A stretch of 64,000 nt of DNA from Maea johnstoni (Eukaryota; Annelida; Polychaeta; Spionida; Magelonidae). The notes under the pieces are model-generated. The model was not told the origin of the DNA. It did no database searches and saw only the letters and a program-made list of their open reading frames with translations. Where the stretch lies: contig OZ012691.1 in NCBI GenBank assembly GCA_963942565.1, positions 14,759,508-14,823,507 on the forward strand. The letters run 5' to 3'. A program made the translations under genes and the position numbers. The first letter of the stretch is position 1, and each line of letters starts with the position of its first letter. Below are positions 35,260 through 64,000 of this stretch, piece by piece.

Positions 35260-35541
<282 letters not shown>

Positions 35542-36525
35542 TAAGTTGATTACAGATTCTCTCCTCTCCTTTTGTAAAAAAGACAGAAAAAAAACAAAGA
35601 AATAATTATTCAAACATAACAGATTAATTTACACGTGTAATGTTTCTTATTGTGCTGGATTCCAGCACCTGTTAATTGCAATCCTTGATTGATTACATTC
35701 TTTTCTGGCTTCTAGAATGAGTTAAAAAAGTTGTATATGCCCTACAATATTTTTACCTGTCTAACAAAATATAAGTTTCTATTACATTATTCATAATAGA
35801 TGTCTGTAAAAGTATAAACATTTCATAATAATTAGCCAATTAAAGTAACATGGTACATCTATATTACTTTTCTTTATCTACATTCAGGATGAAGGGCTTC
35901 TTTCTGACACATCTTAATAAAGGTCTCAATTTTAAAAGTTCAACGACCTGTTTTCTGATATACTCATTGCTCTTCAATATTTAAAAAAAAAGGTTTAAAA
36001 AATAATTCAAACTAAGACATAAATATTTCTCTCTTCCGTCTTTTACTATTGACTACCAAAATGATAACTTTCTTAACTGCTTCATCCAAAGTATAAAGTT
36101 GGCCAATCCAAGATCATAATGTCTAAATCTTATTAAATTTGGATCTGCCAAAATTTGATATATGTGTCGTTCAGGTACAAGTACCAATTCAATCTGCATA
36201 CATCTTATCTCATATCAATTACAACTCGAACCATGTATGTTCATTTCTTACTACCTCACCTCATCTAGATGCTGTAAGTGCCCTGCTCTGATGAATCTTG
36301 ATAAAGGACACAATGTTTTTGTAAATTCTGACAAATTTTTTGTCTATTTCTACTGTCTTGCCAGTCACATGAACCTCCTCAATTAATGCATTTACACTTA
36401 TTTTGGCACACACATGATTATATAATTATGTCGAGAATTTGCAAGGGGTTAAAGAATATCTAAAAATACTGATAAAAAAGCTTAAAAGACAAGAAAAAAA
36501 TTCACTTTTCCCTTTTTGAGTCATT

Positions 36526-36984
36526 AGAAAAATACCATTGCTATTCCTTCATTCAAATTGTAAATAATTCATCATCTAGCTTATGTAATGTAAGAGCACA
36601 CAACCCATAAATAACAAAGGTAGTATTGTGCAAATTATCTAATTGAATTAACTTTGAATTACATTAAATCTGAAAAAGCTTAAAATTACATGTATATGAC
36701 TCTTTAATTTGTTGTAAAAACATGATTCTTTTATTTCGTTTTTCTGCTAACAATAGAAAAATACCATTGCTATTCCTTCATTCAAATTGTAAATAATTCA
36801 TCATCTAGCTTATGTAATGTAAGACCACACAACCCATAAATAACAAAGGTAGTATTGTGCAAATTATCTAATTGAATTAACTTTGAATTACATTAAATCT
36901 GAAAAAGCTTAAAATTACATGTATATGACTCTTTAATTTGTTGTAAAAACATGATTCTTTGATTTCGTTTTTCTGCTAACAATC
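36526..36984. repeat. Tandem duplication of a 232-bp unit
   Basis: AGAAAAATACCATTGCTATT at 36,526 restarts at about 36,758 and the following sequence matches with very few differences. A recent direct duplication. It is not present in unit 2. Confidence 0.93.
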
Positions 36985-37142
36985 AGCAATAATGTTTTGA
37001 GTAATCAGGTTATTCTAGCTACCCATTTCAATTTATTTCTTGGACTAATATTATCTTGTAATTTAAAGTGGATGCCCTATGAAAGAGTTGTAAATTCCAT
37101 ATTTATAAGAGTGCAAAAATTCATAAGAATATTCATGAAGGG

Positions 37143-37405
37143 TTACATCCTGGTATCTATAATGATCGCAAGTTGGGCTAAGCCCATCTTAAGATGGGCC
37201 AGCCCAAATTCAAATGACCTACATCCTGGTATCTAGAGATCGGAAGTTGGGCCAAGTCCATCTTAAGATGGGCCAGCCCAACTTCAAATCACCTACATCC
37301 TGGTATCTAAAGATCGGAAGTTGGGCCAAGCCCATCTTAAGATGGGCTAGGGGTCATCGTAAGTTGGGCCAAGCCCATCTTAAGATGGGCTATCCAATTT
37401 CCGAT
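37143..37405. repeat. ~67-bp tandem repeat with CCCATCTTAAGATGGG palindromes
   Basis: About three and a half units with TACATCCTGGTATCT, GATCGGAAGTTGGGCCAAG and the perfect 16-bp palindrome CCCATCTTAAGATGGG, which occurs four times. Not seen in the gene 2 flank. Confidence 0.92.
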
Positions 37406-38099
37406 CGTATATTTATATATTTATATATATATATGGGTTCATTGCAACAAAATAATGTTTTGGAATTATCATGTTGACTCTTATGAGAAAAAAGAGTTAA
37501 TCACACAATATGCACCTTTTGCACATAAGAGGTTATGATTATTTGTTTGATTTAAGACAAAAGTTCCTCATGCTTTTCTTCCTATGGATATAAGATATTA
37601 AGTGTAAACATGTTTCCTTTAATTCCTGTAGTCGTGAATGCATTCTTTTCTATTATGAATATGAAATGGAATAGGGACGTAAGAGTATATAGACTAATAC
37701 TAACACTCTTCTCTTTCAAGTTTTATATCATAGTTTGATAGGCTTACCGGTATTCAAAAATTCTCCCATGATTACTTTACAGAGAATTATGTTACATTAA
37801 TCAATTGATTTTTATTTACTTAATAAAGTTGAACAATAGAACACAGATATGTTTTATATTTTCATCTTGTACTGATCCACCAAAGGCAGCAAGAGACTCT
37901 CCATGGGCAAGTATGGTGAGTTAATTCATAGCTTAATTAAATAAAAGGTGCATTACATGATTTATGTGTGTGAGGTTTGAGAGGTTAGCGCAAACATACC
38001 AGAAAGTTACAATGGTCTGCAGACATGCATTAAAGGCCAGGCATTATATTTTTGAATTTTCAAAGAGAAAATCTCCAGAGAAAAGTCCCGATGTTCAAG

Positions 38100-41061
38100 C
38101 ACTGCAATAGGCCGTATATGGATCATGTTTTCAAGCGCTTGAACACATCGCGCTATCAGTCCTCGGCATGCAATCGCTCTTCAAGTTTCCATTCAAGCAT
38201 GGCATAACAAAGACAAAAGGGCACGTTCAAGCTCTTAGCATGCAAGCATTACGCACTTGCGCTTAAACAGAGGAATACAGTATGTTTATAATTCATATGT
38301 TAGAACTATGTAAAGGCTTTGAGACTTGTTTTTTAAAATAAAAATTCTGAGAGAACCGTTTATAAATGACGCATTTGTAAAAAAATGGATGGAAATATTG
38401 TTACGATATAGAAGTGAAACAACAGAAACCAGCAGATAAAAACTAATAATAATACTGTAATTCTTCAACAAGATAAAGATACAGACTCATGTGACAAACA
38501 GCTGTCACTTAATTCTGGCCACAGTTCTTGGTAGATGATCACTCCAGAACCTTGTTCACAGTCCATCTGAATCAGGTCTAGGAAATTAAGTTCTATTTCA
38601 AGTTGAATTTAGTCTTCCACCAACAGGTACTCACTGAGTGTCAACATTGCAGTAAAGATGATTGTCAGGTAGTCCCAAGCCCCCAAAAATGTGCAAGTGC
38701 CCCTTTATGTCTTACTGTCTCCCAGACTTCCCAAATGAGGAAAGTCCCTCCTTTATATAGTGTGCAAGAACATTCTAGAAGCATCTCAGTTGTTCACTTG
38801 TTTACATGAATCATAGAGAACATTCTGGAATAGTCCACAGACGCACACAATTCAGCAATCGACGGACACTGAGGAGAACGTTCTAGAAAATACTACTCAA
38901 CTACAAATAGCCAATAATCTAAACAACAACAGAACACCTTGGTAACTCATATGCAATAATATATAAAAACTTAATTGACGACTATATTAGGAAAGCAACA
39001 TCAACTTATCTACTGTCCTCACAATATTTTTAAATAAAGACGAATCAAAAATAAACCAGAAAGACAACCACTAAATTAAATTCATAATAATCAGGAAATC
39101 CTTTTCAAAATAAGAACTAACAAAAAAATTACCCGGCAAGTCACTTGCAATACAGCTCCCGGGCTTGACCAATTGCAATGCAAATATTCATAACACTTCC
39201 AAAAACTGTCATTCTCATACTTGCACCTTCAGCCTAGCCTGGGGAACCCGAAACAATTACAGACCAGTTGCAGTAACGAATTGATTTTAAAAAACAATGA
39301 CACAGATGATCAATCACTTTCTGAAATATATCTGCACTCATCATAGAGGTCCAGGTAAGATATGGAATTCAAAGATCAAAATTGTTAACCTAGTTTATGT
39401 AACTGACATGATTTTGGTGTCAGAGTTTATTTTTTATCTGAAACATACCTGGGATATCCACTTGAAATTATGGTATCAGAAAAACCTTCTATAACACAGG
39501 TTGCACTGGGCGTTAATCCCATTTTTCTTAAACATGTTTTGCCCTAGAGCAAATTAAAGAGTCATGGTGGACACTTCTAGGGGCCTAGGGCAGTCCCCAC
39601 ACTCATGGTTCAAAACTTCGGGCTCCGCGCTTGCATGCCCTGCGTCCTCAAATTATTCAGTTCAGGTAAAAAACAAACAATTTCTAATTCCTGGCCCAGG
39701 TTCGAGGTGGGACAATTTTGAACTGACTTTCGCTAATTTTGTAAAGATTAGATCACTCCTGAAAAATCACTCTGCTAAGCTACATGTTGAGCCAAAATAA
39801 AAACTACATGCGTTGAAAAATACAATAAATACAGAGATCAGAGAGTTGAAAATTTCTACTATTTCAACAAACCTTTACTACTTCATGCCAGAGACGTCTT
39901 AATGTTCATACACACTTTTTTCCTTTTTGTGACAAACAATATAATTCGCAAACAGATGTGCCACCTGACAATGGAAGCCTATGCAAGGTTTGATAAAATT
40001 GTAACTGTGGGGTAAACCTCGTGAAATAATTGTTTTTGTAATATTCATAATAATAAGAAAAACTAATAATGAAAATTTGCACCAAATAATTACAGAGCAG
40101 GAGAAATACAGTACATAGCCATGCTAAGATGTGGAATGAATAAACCATATGATAACATAGAAACGTTAGACTTAGTTCTTGCTAATAGTGGGTCAATATT
40201 ATCCTGACCACTTTATTAACACATTACACAGATGTGAGGTCGTGAATTCTCACTTTTCATTTAAACTGCATCATCATTTCTGTCAAGAAGACAACAATTA
40301 GTTTTAACTGTGTTGAGGGATGCTGATAACTTAATGATAATCTGTGTTGGTTGCTTCAATGTACAATCATATATGATACACTTTCAGACTTTGATAACTT
40401 CCTATTGAGTGGTGATTAAATGAATTGAGGGGAATGAATTGTATCCATTCTCGTTATTTTTGCCATGTATTTGATATGATATTGTTTGCTGCTCATTGAG
40501 TGGTCTAAATGTAAAGCAGTTTGGGATTGCCTTATCAAGTACCTTGATGTATTACGGTAACTGTGATTGCCTTTGCTAATTGATAAGCTATCTTCAACAT
40601 AAAAGGCTTCCGTAAGTGGAGGAGTCATGCATTATTTGACAAATGTCTCGCCATTGCTCATGGTTCAAGGTATGATTGACATTTGAGGCATAGGAGAAAG
40701 GTACTTATTACACCCAGAATAAAATATATATTATGTGCACAGATAACCCGGAAAGACTGAAAACAATGGGCTAAGTGACAGTCTTTATTTATGGAAAATG
40801 GTCACTCAAAAATTGTGCCGAGCTAGAGCAAAAGTGTCCAGAACATTTGGTACATCTTCTGCAGCTTTACTGTCTTAGGTACCTGGTATCCGCAAGTAAA
40901 AAATCTTAGAAGCATAATAAACTGGTGCGGGCATCCTTAAGTTTCTCCCCATTCTCTGCCAACCTTAAATTGACCTAGTATACTGTATGGATCCAGTTTT
41001 ACCTGACATTTGCAAACGTGCAGTAGGCCACAACTGCAGTAGGTGTTGACACTCGTGGATA
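38100..41061 (+). other. 5' flank of gene 2 (repeat unit 2)
   Basis: Near-identical counterpart of 102-3111, with small indels such as about 30 bases extra near 40,218 and about 15 near 41,025. No coding sequence. The TATA-like motif is at 40,979. Confidence 0.7.
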
Positions 41062-57865
<16,804 letters not shown>

Positions 57866-58919
57866 GCAGTGTGTCTGAAACAAAATACTACTCTTCTAAG
57901 CTGATTCTTTGTTTCATCCTTTTTTTAGAGAGTAACAAAAGGATGCGGCCAATAGCAATTTACATTGGTGAAGGGATGTTGCTTCAATATATATACATAT
58001 TAAGAGAGAGTTTTAGAATACTTTCTGTGCTTGGTCTAAAGGGGATCTAGTCTGATTACCACAAAGTAGTTTTTTTAGAAATTATGAGGAAGATAGTTAA
58101 TAACTTGATACACATTTTTTGCACAAAAGAGGTCATTAGCATCCGTTTGATTCAAGCCAGAAATTCATCATACTTTTCTTTCTACGGATGTTAGGTATTA
58201 AGTGTAAACATGTTTCTTTTAATTTCCATGCATTCTGCTCTTCCCAAGATATTAAATGGAAGAAGGACGTAAGAGTATTCTAACACTTTTCTCTTTTTCA
58301 AGTTTCATATCATATTTGATAGTTTTAATTTCTGTAGTAACGCATGCATTCTGTTCTTCCTAAGATATAAAATAGAAGGATGCAAGAGTATAATAACACT
58401 TTTCTCTTTTTCAAGTTTCATATCATATTTGATAGACTTATTCAATAATTTTCCCATGCTTACCTTTACAGAGATTTATGCTAAATAAGTCAGTTGATTT
58501 GTAATTACTTAATAAAGTTGAACATTAGAACACAGATACTTTTTATATTTTCAATTTTCATTGTTCTACCAAAGGCAGCGAGAGACTCTCCATGGGCAAG
58601 TATGGAAAGTTATTCATAGCTAAAGGAATCCAAGGTGCATTACATGGTTAATGTGTAAGAGGTTAGAGAGGTTAGCACAAAAATACCAGAAAGTTGGAAT
58701 GGTCTGCAGACAGGCAACAAAAAGGCCTATTATTATTATATTTTTAAATTTTCATTCAAAGCCAAATTTGGTCAGAAGTCACATCTTAATTGAAAAGGCT
58801 AGTGTTGCATCAATGCCATCTTAAGTCTGATCCATTTGAAATAGTGTGTTTGCGTTGGAGCGGGGAGGGGGGCGGCTAAGAAAAGTTTGCCACCCCTACC
58901 AATCCTGAATACTGTAAAA

Positions 58920-58986
58920 CTGGAAATAAGTGCGTGTGTGTAATTAGTGCGTTTTTTGCGCCACACACGAATTGCACTTATTTCCA
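58920..58986. repeat. Inverted repeat CTGGAAATAAGTGC / GCACTTATTTCCAG
   Basis: 14-bp perfect outer arms with partly paired GTGTGTG/CACACAC inside and a CGTTTTTTGCG centre. A related CGCACTTATTACCAG string occurs about 650 bases downstream (near 59,630), suggesting the pair could bound a small element that contains the ~93-bp repeat. Confidence 0.7.
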
Positions 58987-59310
58987 GACGCCAAAAATCC
59001 ATAAGATTAGTTCAATATTGATCCGCTAGATGGCGCCAAATACATTGCATTGAAAGGAAGCGAATCTTGTGCATTTCAACAGTATTCAGGGGTAGGAAGG
59101 GAGACAATGATAATATAAAACAAAAGAATACTTGAATGTTTATATTAAGAGAAAAAAATCATTATTATTCACTCGGATTGCAAATTTTACTCAATCTAAC
59201 AATGTAAAAAGCACAGTACTATTTAAAGCAATTGTTAATACTGGTGTGAAGCAAGGTGGCCACAATTACTTGGTCACTGGCACAGAGATAGTAGCCAGTT
59301 CATTGTCTAT

Positions 59311-59535
59311 GACAACCAGCCTTAAAATAGCTTTGTTTGTATATTCACCAAGCTTTCTAGGTCACTGCCTGCAGCAGGTGACCGGTCCAGTGAGTTTGGC
59401 CATGACAACCAGCCTTAAAATAGCTTTGTTTGTATGTTAACCAAACTTTCTAGGTCACTGGCTGGAGCAAGTGACCGGTCCGGTCACTTGGCCATGACAA
59501 CCAGCCTCAAAATAGCTGTGGTTGTACTCAAGCAT
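59311..59535. repeat. ~93-bp tandem repeat, about 2.4 copies
   Basis: GACAACCAGCCTTAAAATAG recurs at 59,311, 59,404 and 59,496 with TTTCTAGGTCACTG and GTGACCGGTCC strings between. Confidence 0.92.
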
Positions 59536-59725
59536 GGGATTGAATACGCTGGGTAATTTAGTTCAAATGGTGCACAATAGATGGCGCCTCTAAAATGCTG
59601 ATAAACGCAAAAATAAAAAAAAATATGACGCACTTATTACCAGATTTACAGAGCGCACCCCGCCCCTTCTTTATGAAAAGAATTGGAAGGATATCATTTT
59701 CTGGCCTTGCAAATCTCCCCCAGTA

Positions 59726-62478
59726 AATGCAAAGGTTTCCTTATCTTTACAATTGGTACTGCCACAAGCTGTAAATTGATCATACTTTCACCGCTATGGA
59801 CTATATATTGAATGTATTTTCACTGCTATAGGCTGTATACTGATCATAATTCCAAGCACTTGAACACTTCGTGCTATCTGTCACAGTCTCGCAATTAATC
59901 TTCAGGTATGGCATAACAAAAGACAATGGGGCGTGTTCAAGCGCTTAGTGTGCGCGCATTCAAGCTAGTTGTCACTGTTGGATGTAGCTATACAGAAGAT
60001 TGCCACTACAACTTTGCATACTCATACCTTCTGCATAGCCTAGAAAACCCAAATCAATTACAGACCAGCTGCAGTAACCCATTGCTTTTTGAAACAATGA
60101 CACAGATGATCAATGGCTTTTTGAAATATCTGCACTCATCACATACAGAGGTCCAGGTTAGATCTGGAATTCAAAAATCACAATTGGTAACCTAGTATAA
60201 GTAACCGACATACTTTTGGTGTCAGGCTTTTTTTTTATCTGAAACATACCTGGGATATTCAAACGAAATTATGGTATCAGAAAAGACTTGTATAACTCAG
60301 GTCACAGTGGGCGTTAATTCCTTTTTATTCAACATATTTTTTAAAAGAGCAATTTAAAAAGTCAGTGTAGACACTGCCATCTCAGATCTGTTTGCCCAAG
60401 ATATAGAATCTCCACTAAAAATCAATATGTCACTATTCATTACCACTGTTGAACAGTTTCACCAACTTTATATATAAAGGTGTGGCTATAAGATGTTAAT
60501 ATGAATCTGTCTCTGGGATATCGTTCGGGGTCTTCTATACATCAAAAAATAATATGGACGTTGTAGAAATGCACGTTTATATCAATTTGATTGTGAAACA
60601 ATAACACAAATAATAAGTGACTGCTCCTGATTCATAGAATATTCACTCATATCTTCACTCCTCAGAGAGACCCAGGTTGTTTCCGGAATACCAAAAAGTT
60701 ATGACAGGTAACCTGGTACATTTTGAAGTTTTTCTATGAAAAGGTTTTGCAGCTGACCTTTTTTTGATGTCAGTCTTTTGATCTTAAACATGCCTATGAC
60801 TACAACAAATAACTATTGTATCAAAAATACAACATGGAATGCAGTGGACACCCCTTTAGATTTAAGCAGAAATGATTTAATCGGAAATGTACAATAAGGC
60901 TTTTTGAGTAGATGAACTCAAATTTGCACTCAGCTAATCCCATGGCACAGCTCCTGGACCAGATCATTTACACTACCTTATCTGCCTGTATATATTTCTA
61001 ACAATTGAGCTGCCCCCCAGACTCCTGGCCAAAATGTTTGCGCTTCGGGCCCGCATGCTATGCTTCCTTAAATCAGTCAGCGCAGGTAAAAAAGGACCCC
61101 ACTTTAAAACTCCTGCCCCCTGTTTGAGGTGGTTGCTTTTAAACTGATTTTTGCTAATTTCGTCAATATTAGATAACTCCTGAAAAATCACTCCGCTAAG
61201 CTACGTGTTAAGACAAAGTCAAAATTACATTCATTGAAAAATACTATCCATACTCTGCATATAGTAAGTGCATGGCCATTTTAAGGTCAAAAGGTTTCTG
61301 AAAAAGTGGTATGCCATAGATATGATTAAATGACACTCTGAATGATGAATTTGTTTATTAGATGTATCTATCAATTCATTTGTTGGGGGCAACTACAGTA
61401 CTTGGAAGGTATTCTGAAATGCTCTCAGACGAAAGCATTTAACGGAATGTTTCTTTACTTATCCAATAGATAGCAGCACAATTCGTAGCATACACAAAAG
61501 TACCAAAAACTACTAACAATGCTTGTGTTATTTTAATCATATATGATCATTTTTTTTTGTTTATTCATCTTCACATCAACAACAATACCAATACCCAGAG
61601 GCAGTGGTATATTGATACAAGTACAAATTGGGTATCAGAAAGAGATAACATTACACAGTTATTAGATGTTAAAACAAGAGAAAAAGTCACTAAGGTATGA
61701 CTATTTTGTAAAGTGTCAATTCCATAGGTTATATAATAAAGACCATTCTTTTTCAAATCCGCTTTCTTTGCTTTTCCATTTTTGATTTGTATTTTTTCTG
61801 TGTGTCCTCTTGAGCAGGTTCTGTAAATAAAACAAGCTCAGGTGATTGTCAATATTTGTGACATGTGTATGCAGACATTGCCAAATGATATAATTTGGTT
61901 GGTAGCCTTGCTATGTTCTACTGTCTCCCAGTATAATTCTGTTGTTGCTAAACTTATACACTGAATCACTCAATTGAGCAATCCATTTACCATATCCTGC
62001 CTAACTCTATATCTCTCATCCACATATTACACAGTGGGGAGTCATTAATGTCAATCGTATGTAACCTATCGTTGGTATAGAACCTTTGGTGCAGCACCCC
62101 AAAATTTGATACCTTACTGTTGCACATGAGTGATGAATGAAAGAGTTGAGGAGCCTTGCTGTATCCATTTTCATTTTTATTGCAATACTTCTAATATCAT
62201 GCTATGGTTTCCAGCTTATAGGGTGGTCTAAATGTAAAGCAGTTAGGAATTATAACATCACCCTGATAGGTGTCCGATATCCCATGTCTAAGGTGTCCCA
62301 TATCCAATAGTGAAAAAGATTATGGAGCGAAAAAACTGCTGTGGGCATCCTTAACTCTGTACCCATTCTGTGTCAACCTTACTCAACTCATTATACTGTT
62401 CGCGACCCAGTTTTAACTGCCTTTGGCAAAAGTGCAGTAGAGCAAATGTGCAGTAGGTGTTGAAACTCATCGTGCATA
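59726..62478 (+). other. 5' flank of gene 3 (repeat unit 3)
   Basis: Diverged counterpart of 1-3111 and 38,100-41,061. It contains material such as 60,480-60,830 that I do not see in the other units. No coding sequence. Confidence 0.65.
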
Positions 62479-64000
62479 ATGACTTCGTCAGAGCAAGATT
62501 CTGCGAGAAAAACTGGTATGTACGATTAATACCACTTTCCTATAATCATTATGTATACATATTTAAATATAAATGGCTGTCTCTTCTGTTAACTGTAATA
62601 TCAGTTTTGAGCTTACATGATGCTTTAGGAAGTATGTGGAGCAATGTCAACCTAATTTAAACTATTACATTCAAGATCATACTACTATTTCGTTGAAGCC
62701 CCCATTACATACCTCAAGTGCAAACAATCTCTAAATCCTATCAAGTTGGGAGTCTGTAGATGTCTCTTACAGTCCAAAACGTATGTGTACTAGTAAACTG
62801 TGATTAAGAAATCTCTAAAGCATGATATGAAGGCTCGTTATTATTTACAGAGTGTACACCTGACAAGAATTTAAAGTCCTAAAATTTAGATATAAAGATC
62901 CCTGGGCAATGTACAGACTGTGATACATTCGGCCTCTGTTTTATTATGCAGTGTGTGAGTGCCTGTGCATTTTGACATGAGCATTTATCACGTCCCAACA
63001 AGATGGCTACCTTGAATAACGTTAGACGTGACTGAACTATGTTTAGCAGACTCACTTTATAGTTTCTTGTTTCCTTGAATGGCAACACTGTTCATAATCA
63101 ATATTCCCATTCATTCATCACACAACGCGGAATTGTTTAAAGACCTTCGAAGCTCTAAGTTAATTGACGGAAAATAAGGGTCATATAATTGGTTTCTCTC
63201 AATAGTTTGCGCCACCTTAACACAGGTGGCCAATCACGAATTTGCCCTTAATAGTTTATGCTAGAGTCATCATTTTTAGTTTGTCAGTAAAGAATCGGTT
63301 CAGGGTATATAACTCTCTGTAAAACGTGTTTTGCTATGGTCGATAACTTGAGATAACCTTTGCTATTTGCTGGTGAAATCCTGTTAAATAGAATAACACA
63401 TATTGCTGTAAAGGTACCCTCTTTGCTAGTTGTATATGAGTTGTATACTAATATGTGCTTTGTTGTTGCTCAATACATTTGGCCATTTTAGCATCCCGCT
63501 TAAAATAGAACTTTATTTCGTGGACTTTATTTTAGATGCACAGTTTGACCGGATTTTTAAGTGATCATCTACCAGGGACTGTAAACAGGGTTAGGTCAGA
63601 TCAGTCACATGTCTGCATATTTTCATTTTGGTGTTAATAAAATGGTTTGTTATAATTGATCAGCAAGTTTCTCTCATTCTTGTTACTACTTTATCATATC
63701 AATCCCTGAAATCGGGAGAATAATTGTTTCAAACAAGAAATTTTGAAGTTAATTTTTCAGGGTAAGTTCTCCAATATAAGGGTGAACCCTTTTCCATGAT
63801 ATCACAGACAAATCCTGTATTAGCATTGATATTCTGTGTACGTTATTGGCAATGCCCCTGACCTAAATGTAGTTTTGGGTTTATATTTTGCGTATTCCAG
63901 TGTACCAGAGACCGGTTATCCGACAGCCGACACTGCAAGAGATCGCGGCAGAAGCGAAAGAACTGGGAATTGCTGCCAGTGAGAAAGATTTAAAGCAATA
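62479..64000 (+). CDS. Amidase-signature hydrolase, gene 3; 5' part only, runs off the window
   Basis: Coding exon 1 at 62,479-62,515 encodes MTSSEQDSARKT with donor GTATGT. Intron 1 is only about 1.4 kb. Exon 2 at 63,901-64,000+ encodes VYQRPVIRQPTLQEIAAEAK and on to KDLKQY and is cut by the window end. Same phases as genes 1 and 2. No catalytic residue falls inside the window, so function is inferred from the paralogues. Confidence 0.85.

Larger units (their letters stand above)
57866..59725 (+). other. 3' flank of gene 2
   Basis: Shares scattered blocks with 35,118-38,100. Candidate poly(A) signal AATAAA at 58,511, conserved in the gene 1 flank. Contains a hairpin (58,920-58,986) and a ~93-bp tandem repeat (59,311-59,535). 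No gene. Confidence 0.6.

Noticed and set aside
37214-37477. 87-codon frame across the palindromic tandem repeat
   Set aside because: Translation of a repeat (repeated WAKPILRWA-like strings) with no independent support.

Overview
The window is nuclear DNA of an animal, most likely a marine invertebrate. It is AT-rich, all inferred host introns are GT-AG, and it carries L2/CR1-type and L1/Tx1-type LINEs, tRNA-like repeats, inverted-repeat elements and long (TA)n tracts. The sequence alone does not identify phylum or species. Host coding sequence is under 5% of the window.

The backbone is a tandem array of amidase-signature (AS) hydrolase genes, all on the + strand. Gene 1 spans 3112-35117, gene 2 spans 41062-57865, and gene 3 starts at 62479 and runs off the right edge inside its second coding exon. 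Repeat unit 1 covers about 1-38,100 and is already inside the unit at base 1. Unit 2 covers about 38,100-59,725 and unit 3 covers 59,725-64,000+. Genes 1 and 2 each have 11 coding exons with identical exon lengths and intron phases (37, 105, 127, 173, 140, 201, 75, 157, 63, 291 and 197 bp; gene 1 exon 10 counted without its insertion). Gene 2 encodes a complete 521-residue protein. Its AS triad K112, S187 and S211 has the 75- and 24-residue spacing known from fatty acid amide hydrolase (K142/S217/S241). Gene 1 keeps the triad but has two unusual neighbouring residues, and its exon 10 is split by a 1.6-kb insertion, so it may be degenerating.

History of the array: from about 38,100 to the middle of exon 4, unit 2 is nearly identical to unit 1. 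Past that point the exons differ clearly and the introns barely align. Unit 3 is clearly more distant over the same 5' region. This points to recent homogenisation (gene conversion or unequal exchange) of only the 5' halves of units 1 and 2. Insertions found in one unit only came later: a LINE with a long intact ORF in gene 1 intron 1, and an LTR-like direct-repeat element in gene 2 intron 1.

The introns of gene 1 hold most of the mobile DNA. Introns 6 and 8 of both genes contain (TA)n tracts. In gene 1 a composite foldback element (18,377-24,705) sits in the intron 6 tract and a 6.1-kb inverted repeat (25,371-31,517) sits in the intron 8 tract. A 13-bp-stem hairpin recurs in three otherwise dissimilar repeats, one of which broke exon 10. 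Two introns carry decayed tandem copies of the adjoining exon edge plus its splice site: the 3' end of exon 6 in gene 2 intron 6, and the 5' start of exon 10 in intron 9 of both genes. I consider those exon-edge arrays, the paired elements in (TA)n tracts and the shared hairpin the most original signals here. I found no RNA gene that I would call functional, no CRISPR array and no operon-like organisation.
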